This document shows positions 1-8,290 of a DNA stretch of 64,000 nt, one piece after another. The DNA is from DASUPK01 sp963833375 (GTDB taxonomy: Bacteria; Actinomycetota; Thermoleophilia; Solirubrobacterales; 70-9). Positions within the stretch are counted from its first letter, which is position 1. Each line of letters opens with the position of its first letter. Where the stretch lies: contig CAWHXR010000007.1 of NCBI GenBank assembly GCA_963833375.1, positions 124,001-188,000 on the forward strand. The letters run 5' to 3'. Position numbers and translations under genes: made by a program. Under the pieces are notes generated by a model. The model did no database searches, had not been told where the DNA came from, and worked only from the letters and a program-made list of their open reading frames with translations.

Positions 1-22
1 ACCTCTCCGAGTCTGGACTGAA

Positions 23-1747
23 ATGCCACTGCTGATGCTGTTCGCGCTCGTGGCCGGGGCGGGCACCGCCCTGTCACCGTGCGTCCTCCCGATTCTGCCC
101 GCCGTGCTCTCGGCCGGGGTCACGGGCGGCAGGCGGAGGCCGCTGGGCGTGGTCACGGGCCTGGCGATCTCCTTCACCTTCGCGACGGTCGGGCTCGTCT
201 ACGTGATCAACGCCCTCGGCCTGCCGAACGGGTTCGCGCGGGACCTCGCGATCGTCGTGCTCTTCGCCTTCGGGATCTCGCTGCTGATCCCGCGGATCGG
301 CGACCGGGTCGAGGCCTTCGCCAGCAGCCTCACCCCGGGCCCGGCTCGCTTCCGCGGCGACGGCTTCGGCTCAGGCCTGGTCGTGGGCGGCAGCCTCGGC
401 CTCGTCTACGCGCCCTGCGCCGGCCCGATCCTCGCAGGCGTGATCGTGGTCTCGGCCGCGCAGGACTTCACCGCCGGACGCCTGGCCGTCGCCCTCTCCT
501 ACGCGGTCGGCTCGGCGATCGTCCTTTACCTGCTCCTGCTCGGCGGCCGGCGTTTCGCCCAGAGGCTGGCGCCGGTCCGCGGCCGGATCCAGATGGCGAT
601 GGGCGCGGTGATGGTGATCGTGGCGATCGCGATGACCGCGAACCTGGATACCCGCTTCCAGACGGCGATCGCGAGCGACCTGCCCGGCTTCCTGGTCAAC
701 CCGACCGGCGGCCTCGAGAAGAGCCAGGTGGTGGCAGCCCACCTCGCGGAGGTCAGGCAAAGCGGCAAGCCGATCGTCGACCCGTCAGAGCTCGACAACT
801 CCCTCACCCTCCAGACCTACGGCCAGGCGCCGGACTTCACCGGGACGCAGGAGTGGTTCAACACGCCCGGAGGCGAGTCGCTCTCGCTGAGCGACCTGCG
901 CGGAAAGGTGGTCCTGATCGACTTCTGGACCTACACCTGCATCAACTGCATCAGAACGCTGCCCTACCTGGAGGCCTGGCAGCAGCGCTACGGGAACCAG
1001 GGGTTCACCGTCGTCGGGATCCACTCCCCCGAGTTCCCGTTCGAGAAGGACGCGGGCAACGTCCAGGCCGCGATCCGCCAGAACCACCTGACCTATCCGG
1101 TCGTCCAGGACAACGACCTGGCGACCTGGGACGCATGGGGCAACCAGTACTGGCCGGCGGACTACCTCGTGGATGCGCAGGGGAACGTCCGGGACGCTCA
1201 CTTCGGCGAGGGCGACTACGCGCAGACCGAACTCGCGATCCGCAGCCTGCTGCGCGACGCCGGCCACCAGAACCTCGGGGCGGGGGCCCGCGCGACGGGA
1301 CAGGCGCCGTCGAGCGGGGCGATCACGCCAGAGACCTACCTGGGGGCCGCCCGGGCCAGCGGCTGGGCCACGGCGGTCCATTCGGGCGACCACAACTTCG
1401 GGGCGGCCCCCCCGCAGCTCGCCGCCGATCAATTCGCCTACGCAGGCAACTGGGGGATCACGGACGAGGACGCGCGATCCGGCGCCGGCGGCGAGATCGA
1501 CCTCGAGTTCAACGCCCGGCGGGTCTTCCTGGTGCTCGGCTCCCCGGATCAGGCCCGCCACATCCAGGTGCTCCTCGACGGCAGCCCGATCCCGGCGAAG
1601 CTGGCGGGGGCCGACGTGCGCCACGGCCGGGCCACGATCGAGGCGCAGCGGCTCTATCGCCTGGTGGATCTGCCCGTGGTCGCGCAGCACCGCCTCTCGC
1701 TGATCTTCGATCCGGGGATCTCGGGCTACGCGTTCACGTTCGGATAG
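23..1747 (+). CDS. dipZ: DipZ-type fusion: CcdA membrane domain plus thioredoxin-like domain
   Basis: A 574-residue fusion. Residues 1-230 are a multi-spanning CcdA-like domain with the paired cysteines C20 (SPCVLP) and C132 (YAPCAG) that carry electrons across the membrane. Residues about 265-410 are a TlpA/AhpC-like thioredoxin fold with the redox pair C306-I-N-C309. A C-terminal region of about 130 residues resembles the carbohydrate-binding-like domain of mycobacterial DipZ. The family moves reducing equivalents from cytoplasmic thioredoxin to extracytoplasmic disulfides. Only 22 bases precede the ATG, so promoter and true start cannot be fully judged. The cysteine motifs make the family call firm; the physiological partner is unknown. 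Confidence 0.9.
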   Translation: MPLLMLFALVAGAGTALSPCVLPILPAVLSAGVTGGRRRPLGVVTGLAISFTFATVGLVYVINALGLPNGFARDLAIVVLFAFGISLLIPRIGDRVEAFASSLTPGPARFRGDGFGSGLVVGGSLGLVYAPCAGPILAGVIVVSAAQDFTAGRLAVALSYAVGSAIVLYLLLLGGRRFAQRLAPVRGRIQMAMGAVMVIVAIAMTANLDTRFQTAIASDLPGFLVNPTGGLEKSQVVAAHLAEVRQSGKPIVDPSELDNSLTLQTYGQAPDFTGTQEWFNTPGGESLSLSDLRGKVVLIDFWTYTCINCIRTLPYLEAWQQRYGNQGFTVVGIHSPEFPFEKDAGNVQAAIRQNHLTYPVVQDNDLATWDAWGNQYWPADYLVDAQGNVRDAHFGEGDYAQTELAIRSLLRDAGHQNLGAGARATGQAPSSGAITPETYLGAARASGWATAVHSGDHNFGAAPPQLAADQFAYAGNWGITDEDARSGAGGEIDLEFNARRVFLVLGSPDQARHIQVLLDGSPIPAKLAGADVRHGRATIEAQRLYRLVDLPVVAQHRLSLIFDPGISGYAFTFG

Positions 1748-1758
1748 CCGTCGCCCAA

Positions 1759-1764
1759 TAGGAT
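1759..1764 (+). promoter_or_regulatory. -10 hexamer TAGGAT, leaderless promoter
   Basis: TAGGAT lies 6 nt before the ATG at 1771, so transcription would begin at or next to the start codon. One of about eighteen such sites in the window. Confidence 0.5.
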
Positions 1765-1770
1765 CACCGC

Positions 1771-2097
1771 ATGGATCCCGAACGCGCAGGCGAGCGGCTC
1801 GCGGCGGAGCGGGCCCGGATCGAGAAGGAGCTGGAAGGGCTCGGGCAACAGCAGGCGGCCGAACAGCCCGAGGACACCGGCGACCAGGCCAACGAGCTCG
1901 AGCAGGCCGGCACCGACAACGCCCTGCGGGAGGACCTGCGCCAGACCCTGGAGGCGATCGAGCGCGCCGAGGCTCGCTTGAGGCAGGGGACCTACGGCGT
2001 CTCGGTCGTCAGCGGCGATCCGATCCCGGATGGGCGCCTCGAGGCGATTCCGTGGGCGGATCGCAACGTGGACGAGGAGCCGGGCGGCCGCGGCTAG
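1771..2097 (+). CDS. DksA/TraR-like protein lacking zinc-finger cysteines
   Basis: 108 residues. An N-terminal acidic coiled-coil-like helix pair is followed by GTYGVSVVSGDPIPDGRLEA, which matches the DksA/TraR signature GxYGxCxxCGxxIPxxRLEA except that both cysteines are replaced (V-S-V-V-S). No other cysteine is present, so zinc cannot be bound in the usual way. Family members bind the RNA polymerase secondary channel and modulate initiation; cysteine-less paralogs are known to exist, but this one's role is unproven. It is monocistronic with its own -10 hexamer. Confidence 0.75.
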   Translation: MDPERAGERLAAERARIEKELEGLGQQQAAEQPEDTGDQANELEQAGTDNALREDLRQTLEAIERAEARLRQGTYGVSVVSGDPIPDGRLEAIPWADRNVDEEPGGRG

Positions 2098-2306
2098 CGC
2101 CCGGTTGGGCGTGCCGCCGGCCGCTCGCCGACCCGATATTCGGCCAGTCCGCTCACGCCCGGGCTTGCCTGAGATGGGTGTCCGCCGATGCAGTGAACGT
2201 GGGGAGGGAAGTCCAGCCAGCTTCGAAGTCGTCTCCTCTCCTCCCGGCACGGCGCCGTTGGCTCGTCCCCAGCGCCGCCACCGTGGACGGTCGCGGCGAT
2301 ACCTAC

Positions 2307-2492
2307 ATGTCGCTGATCGGGAAGCTGGTCGCCGCGATCGTGCTGACACTCTGGGGCGCCTCCCTGATCCTCGCGGGCGCTCTCGGGATCAAGCCCGGCA
2401 CCGGCGGAGCGATGCTGGCCGTGGGCAGCGGGGTCATCCTGATTCTGCTTGCCCTCGACCAGGCCTGGCGGGTCCTCCGCAAGCTGAGCTAG
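2307..2492 (+). CDS. Small two-span membrane protein
   Basis: 61 residues with two hydrophobic segments (about 5-27 and 34-52) and a short basic tail ending RKLS. No family recognised. The frame is open further upstream (ATG at 2052), but that part is low-complexity and Arg/Ser-rich; the ATG at 2307 begins the hydrophobic protein, and an in-frame GTG at 2283 is an alternative. Its stop codon lies inside the 6-bp target duplication of the adjacent insertion element, so the insertion left the reading frame intact. Confidence 0.55.
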   Translation: MSLIGKLVAAIVLTLWGASLILAGALGIKPGTGGAMLAVGSGVILILLALDQAWRVLRKLS

Positions 2493-2517
2493 CTGTAATC
2501 CCTGAGCCCGTTGTTTC
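2488..2517 (+). repeat. IS left end with target duplication GCTAGC
   Basis: Target copy GCTAGC (2488-2493) followed by the 24-bp left terminal inverted repeat (2494-2517). The target is itself a palindrome and contains the TAG stop of the upstream small membrane protein. Confidence 0.8.
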
Positions 2518-3558
2518 ATCCGGGCCCCCTTGAAGGCTGGGGGTGTCCACCCGACCCAGCCTCAAGGAGGTATCCCGGATGAAGCTCCACGCTAACGCCG
2601 CGCTCAGCCTGAACCAGCGCCGACGGCTCGCAAGGAGGGTCAACGAGGAGGGCTGGTCGGCGGCCAGGGTCGCCGGCGCCCAGGAGGTGAGCCAGCCCAC
2701 CGCCCGCAAGTGGGCGCATCGCTTCCGGGCCGAGGGCGAGGCCGGCCTGTCTCGACCGCCCCTCAGCCGCCAACCGCGTCTGGAACCGGACCCCCGAGGA
2801 TCGCATCGAGGCGATCCGCGCCCTGCGGCGTCTGCGCTTCACCGGCGCCGAGATCGCCGAGCTGCTCGAGACCCCCGAGACCACCGTCTCGGGGATCCTC
2901 ACCAGGGTCGGCCTCGGGCGTCTCGGTCGCCTTGGTCTCGAGCCGCCGCGCCGCTACGAGCGCTCCCGCCCCGGCGAGCTCCTCCACGTCGACGTCAAGA
3001 AGCTCGGCAAGATCAAGCGCGGGGCCGGCAAGCGGATCACCGGCGGTTCCTCTCACTACACCGGCAGCTACACCGACGCCACCGGAAGGCGGCGCGGGAT
3101 GGCCGGCTGGGAGTTCGTCCACGTCTGCGTCGACGACGCCACCCGCCTGGCCTACGCCGAGGTGCTCTCAGACGAGCGGGCGAGAACCGCAGTTGGATTC
3201 CTGCGCCGCGCCGTTCGCTTCTTTCAGCGCCACGGCGTCGAGGTCGAGGCGGTGATGACCGACAACGGCTCCGCCTATCGCTCGATGATCCACTCGCTCG
3301 CCTCCAGGGCGCTCGGGCTCAAGCACCTGCGCACTCGCCCGCGGCGACCGCAGACCAACGGCAAGGCCGAGCGCTTCATCCGCACGATGCTCGGTGGTTG
3401 GGCATATGGGGCGATTTACCGAAGCTCCGAGGAGCGGACGAGAGCTTTGCAGGGGTGGCTTTGGCGCTACAACTTCCGGCGACCGCATGGCTCCCTCGGC
3501 CGAAGGCCACCGGCGGCTCGTCTTGACGAGCTGAGAAACAACCCGCTCGGGTCTTACA
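2494..3558 (+). mobile_element. IS481-family insertion sequence with terminal repeats and target duplication
   Basis: A 1,065-bp element. Its left end (2494-2517) and the reverse complement of its right end (3535-3558) agree at 19 of 24 positions, both beginning TGTAA and ending GTTGTTTC. The element is flanked by identical 6-bp sequences GCTAGC at 2488-2493 and 3559-3564, consistent with target-site duplication. It carries one transposase frame interrupted by a +1 shift. TGT...ACA ends are typical of IS481. The boundaries are seen directly in the sequence; the family name comes from the transposase. Confidence 0.85.
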
Positions 3559-3563
3559 GCTAG
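2579..3563 (+). pseudogene. IS481-family transposase, frameshifted
   Basis: The N-terminal part (from the ATG at 2579) is a helix-turn-helix segment ending RFRAEGEAGLS. Around 2753 homology leaves this frame by one base and continues with DRPSAANRVWNRTPEDRIEA, a second HTH, then a DDE integrase core: HVDVKKLG, VDDATRLAYAEV, MTDNGSAYRS and the glutamate in TNGKAERF. One net extra base (tctcgac, 2750-2756) separates the halves. Restored, the protein is about 327 residues, normal for IS481. Either an inactivating mutation or an assembly error; programmed frameshifting is not established for IS481. SD-like AAGGAGG precedes the start. Confidence 0.85.
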
Positions 3564-3564
3564 C
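3535..3564 (-). repeat. IS right end with target duplication GCTAGC
   Basis: 24-bp right terminal inverted repeat (3535-3558) followed by the second GCTAGC (3559-3564). The transposase frame has no stop inside the element; it terminates on the TAG inside this duplicated target. Confidence 0.8.
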
Positions 3565-3572
3565 CGACCCGG

Positions 3573-4484
3573 CTACGGCCGTCGGGCGGAGACCAGCAGG
3601 TTGTAGAAGAGCTGGGGCGGCAGGCGCGGCTCCAGCACCTGGTTGTCCAGGCGCTGCAGGGCCATGTAGCTGCGGAACGCGAAGCGCCGCCAGGCCCAAG
3701 GCACGTCATCTGGCTCGGCGCTCGCCTCGAGGGTCCTCACGGTCCATCCGTGGATCGAGGCGAGCAGCTCCTCACCGCGCACCCTGACCTTCTGGAGGTC
3801 CGCCGCCTCGCAGAAGCGACGCAGATCGCCGGGGGAGAAGGCGTGGACATCGACCTCGGGCTCCAGGTCGTGGCCGTTCTCGGCGCTCGGCTTCGCCTCG
3901 TGGTCGCGGGCCGAGGCCCCGACGAGTCGCCGCCAGAGCGGCGCGGTCAGGAGCGCGGTCCGCTTCGGGATGGCCGCGAGAAAGTCGCCATAGCGCGAGG
4001 GCTCGCCGCAGAAGGCGATGGTCCCGCCGGGACGGAGCACGCGGGCGAACTCGGAGAAGGCCCCGCCCAGGTCAGGGATGTGGTGCAGGACCGCGTGCCC
4101 GAAGACGAGGTCGAAGCTCTCATCCGGGAAGGGCAGCGTCTCGGCCTCGGCCGCGGCGGTCCGGACGCCGAGGCCCAGCCGCTCAGCATTGGCCTCGAGC
4201 TTCGCCAGCATTCCCGGGGAGATGTCCGTCGCGGTGGCGCGCTCGATCGTGCCGGCCTGCAGCAGGTTGAGCGAGAAGTAGCCGGTCCCGGCGCCGATCT
4301 CGAGGGCGTCCCCGAAGGGCTGATCGGGCCAGCGCCCCAGCGCCTTGCGCAGCTTGCCCGAGACCTGCTCCTGGCCGATGTCCCCGAAGTCGATGCCCCA
4401 CTTGGAGTCGTACGAGGCCGCCGCCATGTCGTGGTAGCGCTCGTTGACCTCCTTGATGCGCTCGGGGCTCGCGGGTGCGGGCAC
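3573..4484 (-). CDS. SAM-dependent class I methyltransferase
   Basis: 303 residues. Motif I is ALEIGAGTGYF at about 60-70, followed by the acidic residue after beta2 (TATDISPGM), the motif FDLVFGHAVLHHIPDL and the post-motif RVLRPGGTIAFCGEP, i.e. a complete Methyltransf_11-type Rossmann fold. The C-terminal 120 residues are less conserved and probably select the substrate, which cannot be told from sequence. GTG start at 4484 preceded by TAAGAT 7 nt away, implying a leaderless message. The gene ends 10 bp after the right end of the IS element. Confidence 0.85.
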   Translation of the reverse strand: MPAPASPERIKEVNERYHDMAAASYDSKWGIDFGDIGQEQVSGKLRKALGRWPDQPFGDALEIGAGTGYFSLNLLQAGTIERATATDISPGMLAKLEANAERLGLGVRTAAAEAETLPFPDESFDLVFGHAVLHHIPDLGGAFSEFARVLRPGGTIAFCGEPSRYGDFLAAIPKRTALLTAPLWRRLVGASARDHEAKPSAENGHDLEPEVDVHAFSPGDLRRFCEAADLQKVRVRGEELLASIHGWTVRTLEASAEPDDVPWAWRRFAFRSYMALQRLDNQVLEPRLPPQLFYNLLVSARRP

Positions 4485-4491
4485 GGCGAGG

Positions 4492-4497
4492 ATCTTA
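4492..4497 (-). promoter_or_regulatory. -10 hexamer TAAGAT, leaderless promoter
   Basis: TAAGAT on the minus strand, 7 nt before the GTG start at 4484 of the methyltransferase. Confidence 0.5.
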
Positions 4498-4536
4498 GGG
4501 GCGGTGCCTCACGCTCGCGGCCGTCGCATGCCCGGT

Positions 4537-4583
4537 GATGCGAGGGCGTTCCGCCAGCAGCGACCCACCAGATGTCGGAGGAC
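4537..4583 (+). repeat. Dispersed palindromic repeat, family E1
   Basis: Contains TGATGCGAGGGCGTTCCGC then CAGCGACCC and AGATGTCGGAGGA. The same blocks occur inverted at 59940-60018 and in related forms elsewhere. Flanking CCGTCGCATG / CATGGCGGTCG segments could form an outer stem. It fills the space between divergent methyltransferase genes. Confidence 0.55.
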
Positions 4584-4596
4584 ATGGCGGTCGTTC

Positions 4597-4602
4597 TATG
4601 TT
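4597..4602 (+). promoter_or_regulatory. -10 hexamer TATGTT, leaderless promoter
   Basis: TATGTT ends 7 nt before the GTG at 4610. If functional it makes GTG 4610, rather than the ATGs at 4535 or 4598, the start of the methyltransferase; the ATG at 4598 lies inside the hexamer. Confidence 0.4.
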
Positions 4603-4609
4603 GCCCCGC

Positions 4610-5356
4610 GTGCACTACGTGCAGGAGAACCAGCCCGAGGGTGTGCCGCCGCTCGAGCTCACGGGCGAGCGCACGCTGCCCGACGTGCCGGAGGAGAACT
4701 ACTGGTACCGGCGCCACGTCGCCGTGTACGAATGGATCGCCGAGCGCTGTGACGGCCTGCGGGTGGTCGACCTTGCCTCCGGGGAGGGCTACGGCTCGGA
4801 TCTGCTGGCGCGCCGCGCGTCGGAGGTGATCGGGATCGACGCCAACCCCGAGGCCTTCGAGCACGCCAGCGCCCGGTACCTCCGGCCGAACCTGAGCTTC
4901 CGCCGCGGGCTGGTCGAGGAGTTCGACGACGAGGTCGACGCCGCGGTCTTCCTGCAGACGATCGAGCACATCCACGAGCCGGACCGGCTGCTCGAGCGCA
5001 TCGCGCAGGTCGCCCCCGTCGCCTACATCTCGACCCCCAACAGGCTCACCCTGGCCCCTCCGGGGGCCGAGAAGTCGGACAACCCGTGGCACCTGCGCGA
5101 GTACGACGCCGCGCAGTACCGCGAGCTGCTGGAGCCGCACTTCCAGCGGGTCGAGCTGCTCGGCCTCTTCCACGCGCGCAGGCTGCGGGCCCACGAGCTG
5201 GCGATCCGGCTCGGCTGGGACCGGATCCACCGGGCGCTCCAGATCACCAAGCCGTTCTATGACCGATTCATCCCGGCGATCAGCGCCAGGGACTTCCGCC
5301 TCCGGGGGGCCGATCTCGATGGAGCGCTCGACTTCATTGCGGTCTGCCACGCCTGA
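4610..5356 (+). CDS. SAM-dependent methyltransferase of a glucan cluster (Rv3030-like position)
   Basis: About 248 residues from GTG 4610. The Rossmann core is VVDLASGEGYGSDLLA (motif I), VIGIDANPEA, then FLQTIEHIHEPDRLLERI and VAYISTPNR, a Methyltransf_23/11 pattern. It is followed 5 bp later by a GH57 enzyme and then a GT4 glycosyltransferase. In M. tuberculosis the equivalent trio Rv3030-Rv3031-Rv3032 takes part in methylglucose lipopolysaccharide synthesis, so sugar O-methylation is a reasonable guess; this is inference from context. In-frame ATGs at 4535 and 4598 are alternative starts. Confidence 0.8.
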   Translation: MHYVQENQPEGVPPLELTGERTLPDVPEENYWYRRHVAVYEWIAERCDGLRVVDLASGEGYGSDLLARRASEVIGIDANPEAFEHASARYLRPNLSFRRGLVEEFDDEVDAAVFLQTIEHIHEPDRLLERIAQVAPVAYISTPNRLTLAPPGAEKSDNPWHLREYDAAQYRELLEPHFQRVELLGLFHARRLRAHELAIRLGWDRIHRALQITKPFYDRFIPAISARDFRLRGADLDGALDFIAVCHA

Positions 5357-5361
5357 TCGAG

Positions 5362-6774
5362 ATGGCTGACCGCACGGTCGGCGACCTGGCGATCGTCCTC
5401 CACTCGCACATGCCCTACGTGGAGGGCTACGGCACCTATCCCTTCGGCGAGGAGTGGCTCTTCGACGCCTTCGCGCGCTCGCATCTGCCGGTGCTGGAGG
5501 TCGCCGAGCGCCTGACGATGACGGTCACACCGGTGCTCGCGGACCAGCTGGAGGCCGATGGGGTGGAGGAGAGGATGCGCAGATTTCTGCGGCGCCACCG
5601 GGTCGACGCAGCCGACCGGGACGTCGCCGACGCCGGGGCCGCCGTGCGCCTGGCCGCGAAAACCGAGGCCGAGCACTACACCCGCGCGATGAAGAGCCTT
5701 TCCAAGCTCCGGGGCAACCCGCTGCGCGCCTTCCAGGAGTCGCACGCCGCTGGCCGGATCGCCCTGATGGCCTCGGCGGCCACCCACGCCGTGCTTCCCA
5801 AGCTCGCCACCATGGCTGGACGCCGCCTGCAGGTCGACGCGGGGCTGCGGTCCCACGAGCGGCGCTTCGGCGAGGCCGCCGGGTTCTGGCTGCCTGAGTG
5901 CGCCTATGTCGCCGGCCTCGAGGGCGTCCTCGCCGAGCGGGGCCTCGCCTACACCTGCCTCGACCAGAGCTCGCACGAGCGAGGCACCGTGGCCCTCGCC
6001 CCGCTCCGCCTGCCCGGCGGGCCGGTTGCGTTCACGATCGACTGGCCGACCGTGCGGCTCGTCTGGTCAGAGGGGGGCTATCCCTCCGACGGCGCCTACC
6101 TCGAGTACCACCGGCTCTCCGCCAACGGCATGCGGCTCTGGTCCATCTCGGGGGCCCCGTACGACCCGGCCGCGGCCGCCAAGCGGGCGACCGAGCACGC
6201 CGCCTCGTTCCTCGCCGCGGTGCGCGACCGCCTCGAGCGCCACCGAGCGGATGGCGGCCGCCGCGGGCTCTGCGTGTTCGCCACCGACACGGAGCTGCTC
6301 GGGCACTGGTGGGCGGAGGGACCGATCTGGCTCCGTGAGGTGATCAACGGGGCCGAGCTCGACGGGGTGCGCCTGCTCACCCTCCCGCAGGCGCTCACGG
6401 AGCACGAGGCCGAAGAACGGCCGGCGGCCGAGGCCAGCTGGGGAGAGGGCAAGAGCATGGAGACCTGGGATTCCCCATCGGTCTCGGACCTCGTCTGGGC
6501 GACCAGGCGCTGCGAGCTGCGGCTGCTCCGGGCGCTCGGCGGGGGGCTGGCGCGCGGCTCCGCTGCGATGCGCGCCGCCCGCGAGCTACTCGCCCTGCAG
6601 TCGAGCGACTGGGCCTTCATGGACCACCGCGGGCAGGCCGGCGACTACCCGTACACGCGCGCCACAGCCCACGCTCAGAGCCTGCTGGAGGCCATAGACT
6701 CCTCCGAGGCAGTCGACGCACGCGTGCGCAATCTCGCCCCCGACCTGAGCCTGGCGCCGCTGTTCGAGCCCTAG
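5362..6774 (+). CDS. Glycoside hydrolase family 57 alpha-glucan enzyme (branching-enzyme type)
   Basis: 470 residues. GH57 motifs appear in order: HSHMPYV (H14, H16), FWLPECAY with the probable nucleophile E179, ATDTELLGHWW with the probable acid/base D309, and a C-terminal helical domain with MDHRGQAGDYPYTRA, typical of the branching-enzyme/DUF1957 subgroup. These act on alpha-1,4-glucans in the cytoplasm. Start ATG lies 5 bp after the upstream methyltransferase stop and the next gene begins 3 bp after its own stop, so the three are one operon. Branching activity rather than 4-alpha-glucanotransferase is inferred. Confidence 0.85.
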   Translation: MADRTVGDLAIVLHSHMPYVEGYGTYPFGEEWLFDAFARSHLPVLEVAERLTMTVTPVLADQLEADGVEERMRRFLRRHRVDAADRDVADAGAAVRLAAKTEAEHYTRAMKSLSKLRGNPLRAFQESHAAGRIALMASAATHAVLPKLATMAGRRLQVDAGLRSHERRFGEAAGFWLPECAYVAGLEGVLAERGLAYTCLDQSSHERGTVALAPLRLPGGPVAFTIDWPTVRLVWSEGGYPSDGAYLEYHRLSANGMRLWSISGAPYDPAAAAKRATEHAASFLAAVRDRLERHRADGGRRGLCVFATDTELLGHWWAEGPIWLREVINGAELDGVRLLTLPQALTEHEAEERPAAEASWGEGKSMETWDSPSVSDLVWATRRCELRLLRALGGGLARGSAAMRAARELLALQSSDWAFMDHRGQAGDYPYTRATAHAQSLLEAIDSSEAVDARVRNLAPDLSLAPLFEP

Positions 6775-6777
6775 TCC

Positions 6778-7983
6778 ATGAACCGGGTCCTGATCCTCTC
6801 CTGGGAGTACCCGCCTCTGATCGAGGGAGGCCTGGCGCGGCACGTCCGCAAGCTCTCCGAGGCGCTCTCCGAGCGTGACACCGAGGTCCACGTGCTCACC
6901 CGCGGTGGGGAGGAGTCGCCATCCGAGGAGGTCGTGGCCGGGGTCCACGTCCATCGCGTCATGGAGCCCACCCGGCCCGCCGAGCTCAACGAGTTCGTCG
7001 CCTGGGTCGAGCGGATGAACTCCGACATGCTGGCCGCGGGCGTCGAGCTGGGCGACCGCTACGACTTCGACCTGGTCCACGGCCATGACTGGCTGGTCGC
7101 CAACGCCTGCGACCACCTCGCCCGCCGGTTCGACTCCCCGCTGGTGACCACGATCCACGCCACGGAGCACGGACGGCACCAGGGATGGGTGGACAAGCAT
7201 CCGCAGGCCTACATCCACGGGGTCGAGCGCTGGATCACGAACCGGTCCGAGCGGGTGATCGCCTGCTCGACCTTCATGCGGGAGCAGATCGTCGACGTCT
7301 TCGGCGTACCCGAGACGGCGATCGACGTGATCCCGAACGGGATCGACCCCGAGGAACTGCAGCCCCACGACGACTACGAGCTGCGCCGCCTGCGGGCCGA
7401 GTTCGCCGAGCCCGATGAGTCGCTGGTCCTGCTGGTCGGCCGCCTGGTCTACGAGAAGGGCTTCCAGTTCGCGCTGGAGGCGCTGCCCGAGATCATCAAG
7501 CGGCTGCCCAACACCCGCTTCGTGGTCGCCGGCTCGGGAACCCACGAGCAGGAGCTCCGCCGCCAGGCCGAGGAGCTCGGTCTGATGGGGCACGGCACCT
7601 TCGTCGGCTGGATCGGCGACGACGTCCTGCATTCCCTCTATCGGATCGCCGACGTCTGCGTGGTCCCCTCGATCTACGAGCCGTTCGGGCTGGTCGCCCT
7701 CGAGGCGATGGCGTCGAGCTGTCCCTGCATCGTCGCCGACACCGGCGGGCTGCGGGAGGTCGTCCCGCATGACGAGGTCGGGCTGCGCTTCCGGGCGCGC
7801 GATCCGCAGTCGCTGGCGGAGATGACGGTCCGCGTGCTCGACGACGCGAAGCTCTGCCGCCGCCTCACGGCCGAGGCGTTCCAGCACCTGAGCCGATTCG
7901 ACTGGGGGGACGTCGCCGAGCGAACCGGCGCGGTCTACGCCGAGCTGGCGGACAGCCGCTCCGCCGCGGTCGATGAGGGCTGA
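6778..7983 (+). CDS. GT4-family glycosyltransferase, glycogen-synthase-like
   Basis: 401 residues with a GT-B fold. The N-terminal domain has ILSWEYPPLIEGGLARHV with the glycine loop for nucleotide-sugar binding; LVHGHDWL and TTIHATEHGRHQGW follow. The C-terminal GT1/4 domain has LVGRLVYEKGFQFALEAL and the EX7E motif in PSIYEPFGLVALEA. It resembles Rv3032-type alpha-1,4-glucosyltransferases and bacterial GlgA/GlgM relatives. Last gene of the MT-GH57-GT4 operon apart from a short membrane protein. Donor (ADP-, GDP- or UDP-sugar) cannot be assigned by reading. Confidence 0.85.
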   Translation: MNRVLILSWEYPPLIEGGLARHVRKLSEALSERDTEVHVLTRGGEESPSEEVVAGVHVHRVMEPTRPAELNEFVAWVERMNSDMLAAGVELGDRYDFDLVHGHDWLVANACDHLARRFDSPLVTTIHATEHGRHQGWVDKHPQAYIHGVERWITNRSERVIACSTFMREQIVDVFGVPETAIDVIPNGIDPEELQPHDDYELRRLRAEFAEPDESLVLLVGRLVYEKGFQFALEALPEIIKRLPNTRFVVAGSGTHEQELRRQAEELGLMGHGTFVGWIGDDVLHSLYRIADVCVVPSIYEPFGLVALEAMASSCPCIVADTGGLREVVPHDEVGLRFRARDPQSLAEMTVRVLDDAKLCRRLTAEAFQHLSRFDWGDVAERTGAVYAELADSRSAAVDEG

Positions 7984-8001
7984 CCGAAGGCAGGCGGCGC
8001 G

Positions 8002-8250
8002 ATGACCCGGCTGCCGGACGGGCGCCGGGAGGTCTATCCCTCGCGCGAAGCGAGGCCGAAGCGCAGGGCGCCCGACTTCGGCCCCGGCCTCAACGTCAGC
8101 GTGCCGATCTCGTTCGGGCTGCCGCTCGTGGTGGTCGGGGTCGCCCTGATCGCCGCCGCGGCCAGCTCGGGCAGCCTCGTCTTCTGGATCACCGGAGGGG
8201 TCGCGGCGGCTGCCGGTGTCCTCCTCTTCGCTTCCGCGAAGAGGCTCTAG
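8002..8250 (+). CDS. Small membrane protein, unknown
   Basis: 82 residues: a basic N-terminal third (RREVYPSREARPKRR) followed by two hydrophobic segments (about 33-52 and 56-78). ATG at 8002, 18 bp after the glycosyltransferase stop, so probably co-transcribed. No recognisable family. Confidence 0.6.
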   Translation: MTRLPDGRREVYPSREARPKRRAPDFGPGLNVSVPISFGLPLVVVGVALIAAAASSGSLVFWITGGVAAAAGVLLFASAKRL

Positions 8251-8290
8251 CGCGCTCTAGGTGCGGTGCCTCTTGCGCTTCTTCTGCAGG

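Noticed and set aside
2052..2306. N-terminal extension of the 61-residue membrane protein
   Set aside because: Extension is low-complexity, overlaps the DksA-like gene end, and the hydrophobic protein starts naturally at 2307.
3750..5350. Overlapping open frames on both strands across the methyltransferases
   Set aside because: Shadow frames; the Rossmann motifs are found only in the annotated frames.
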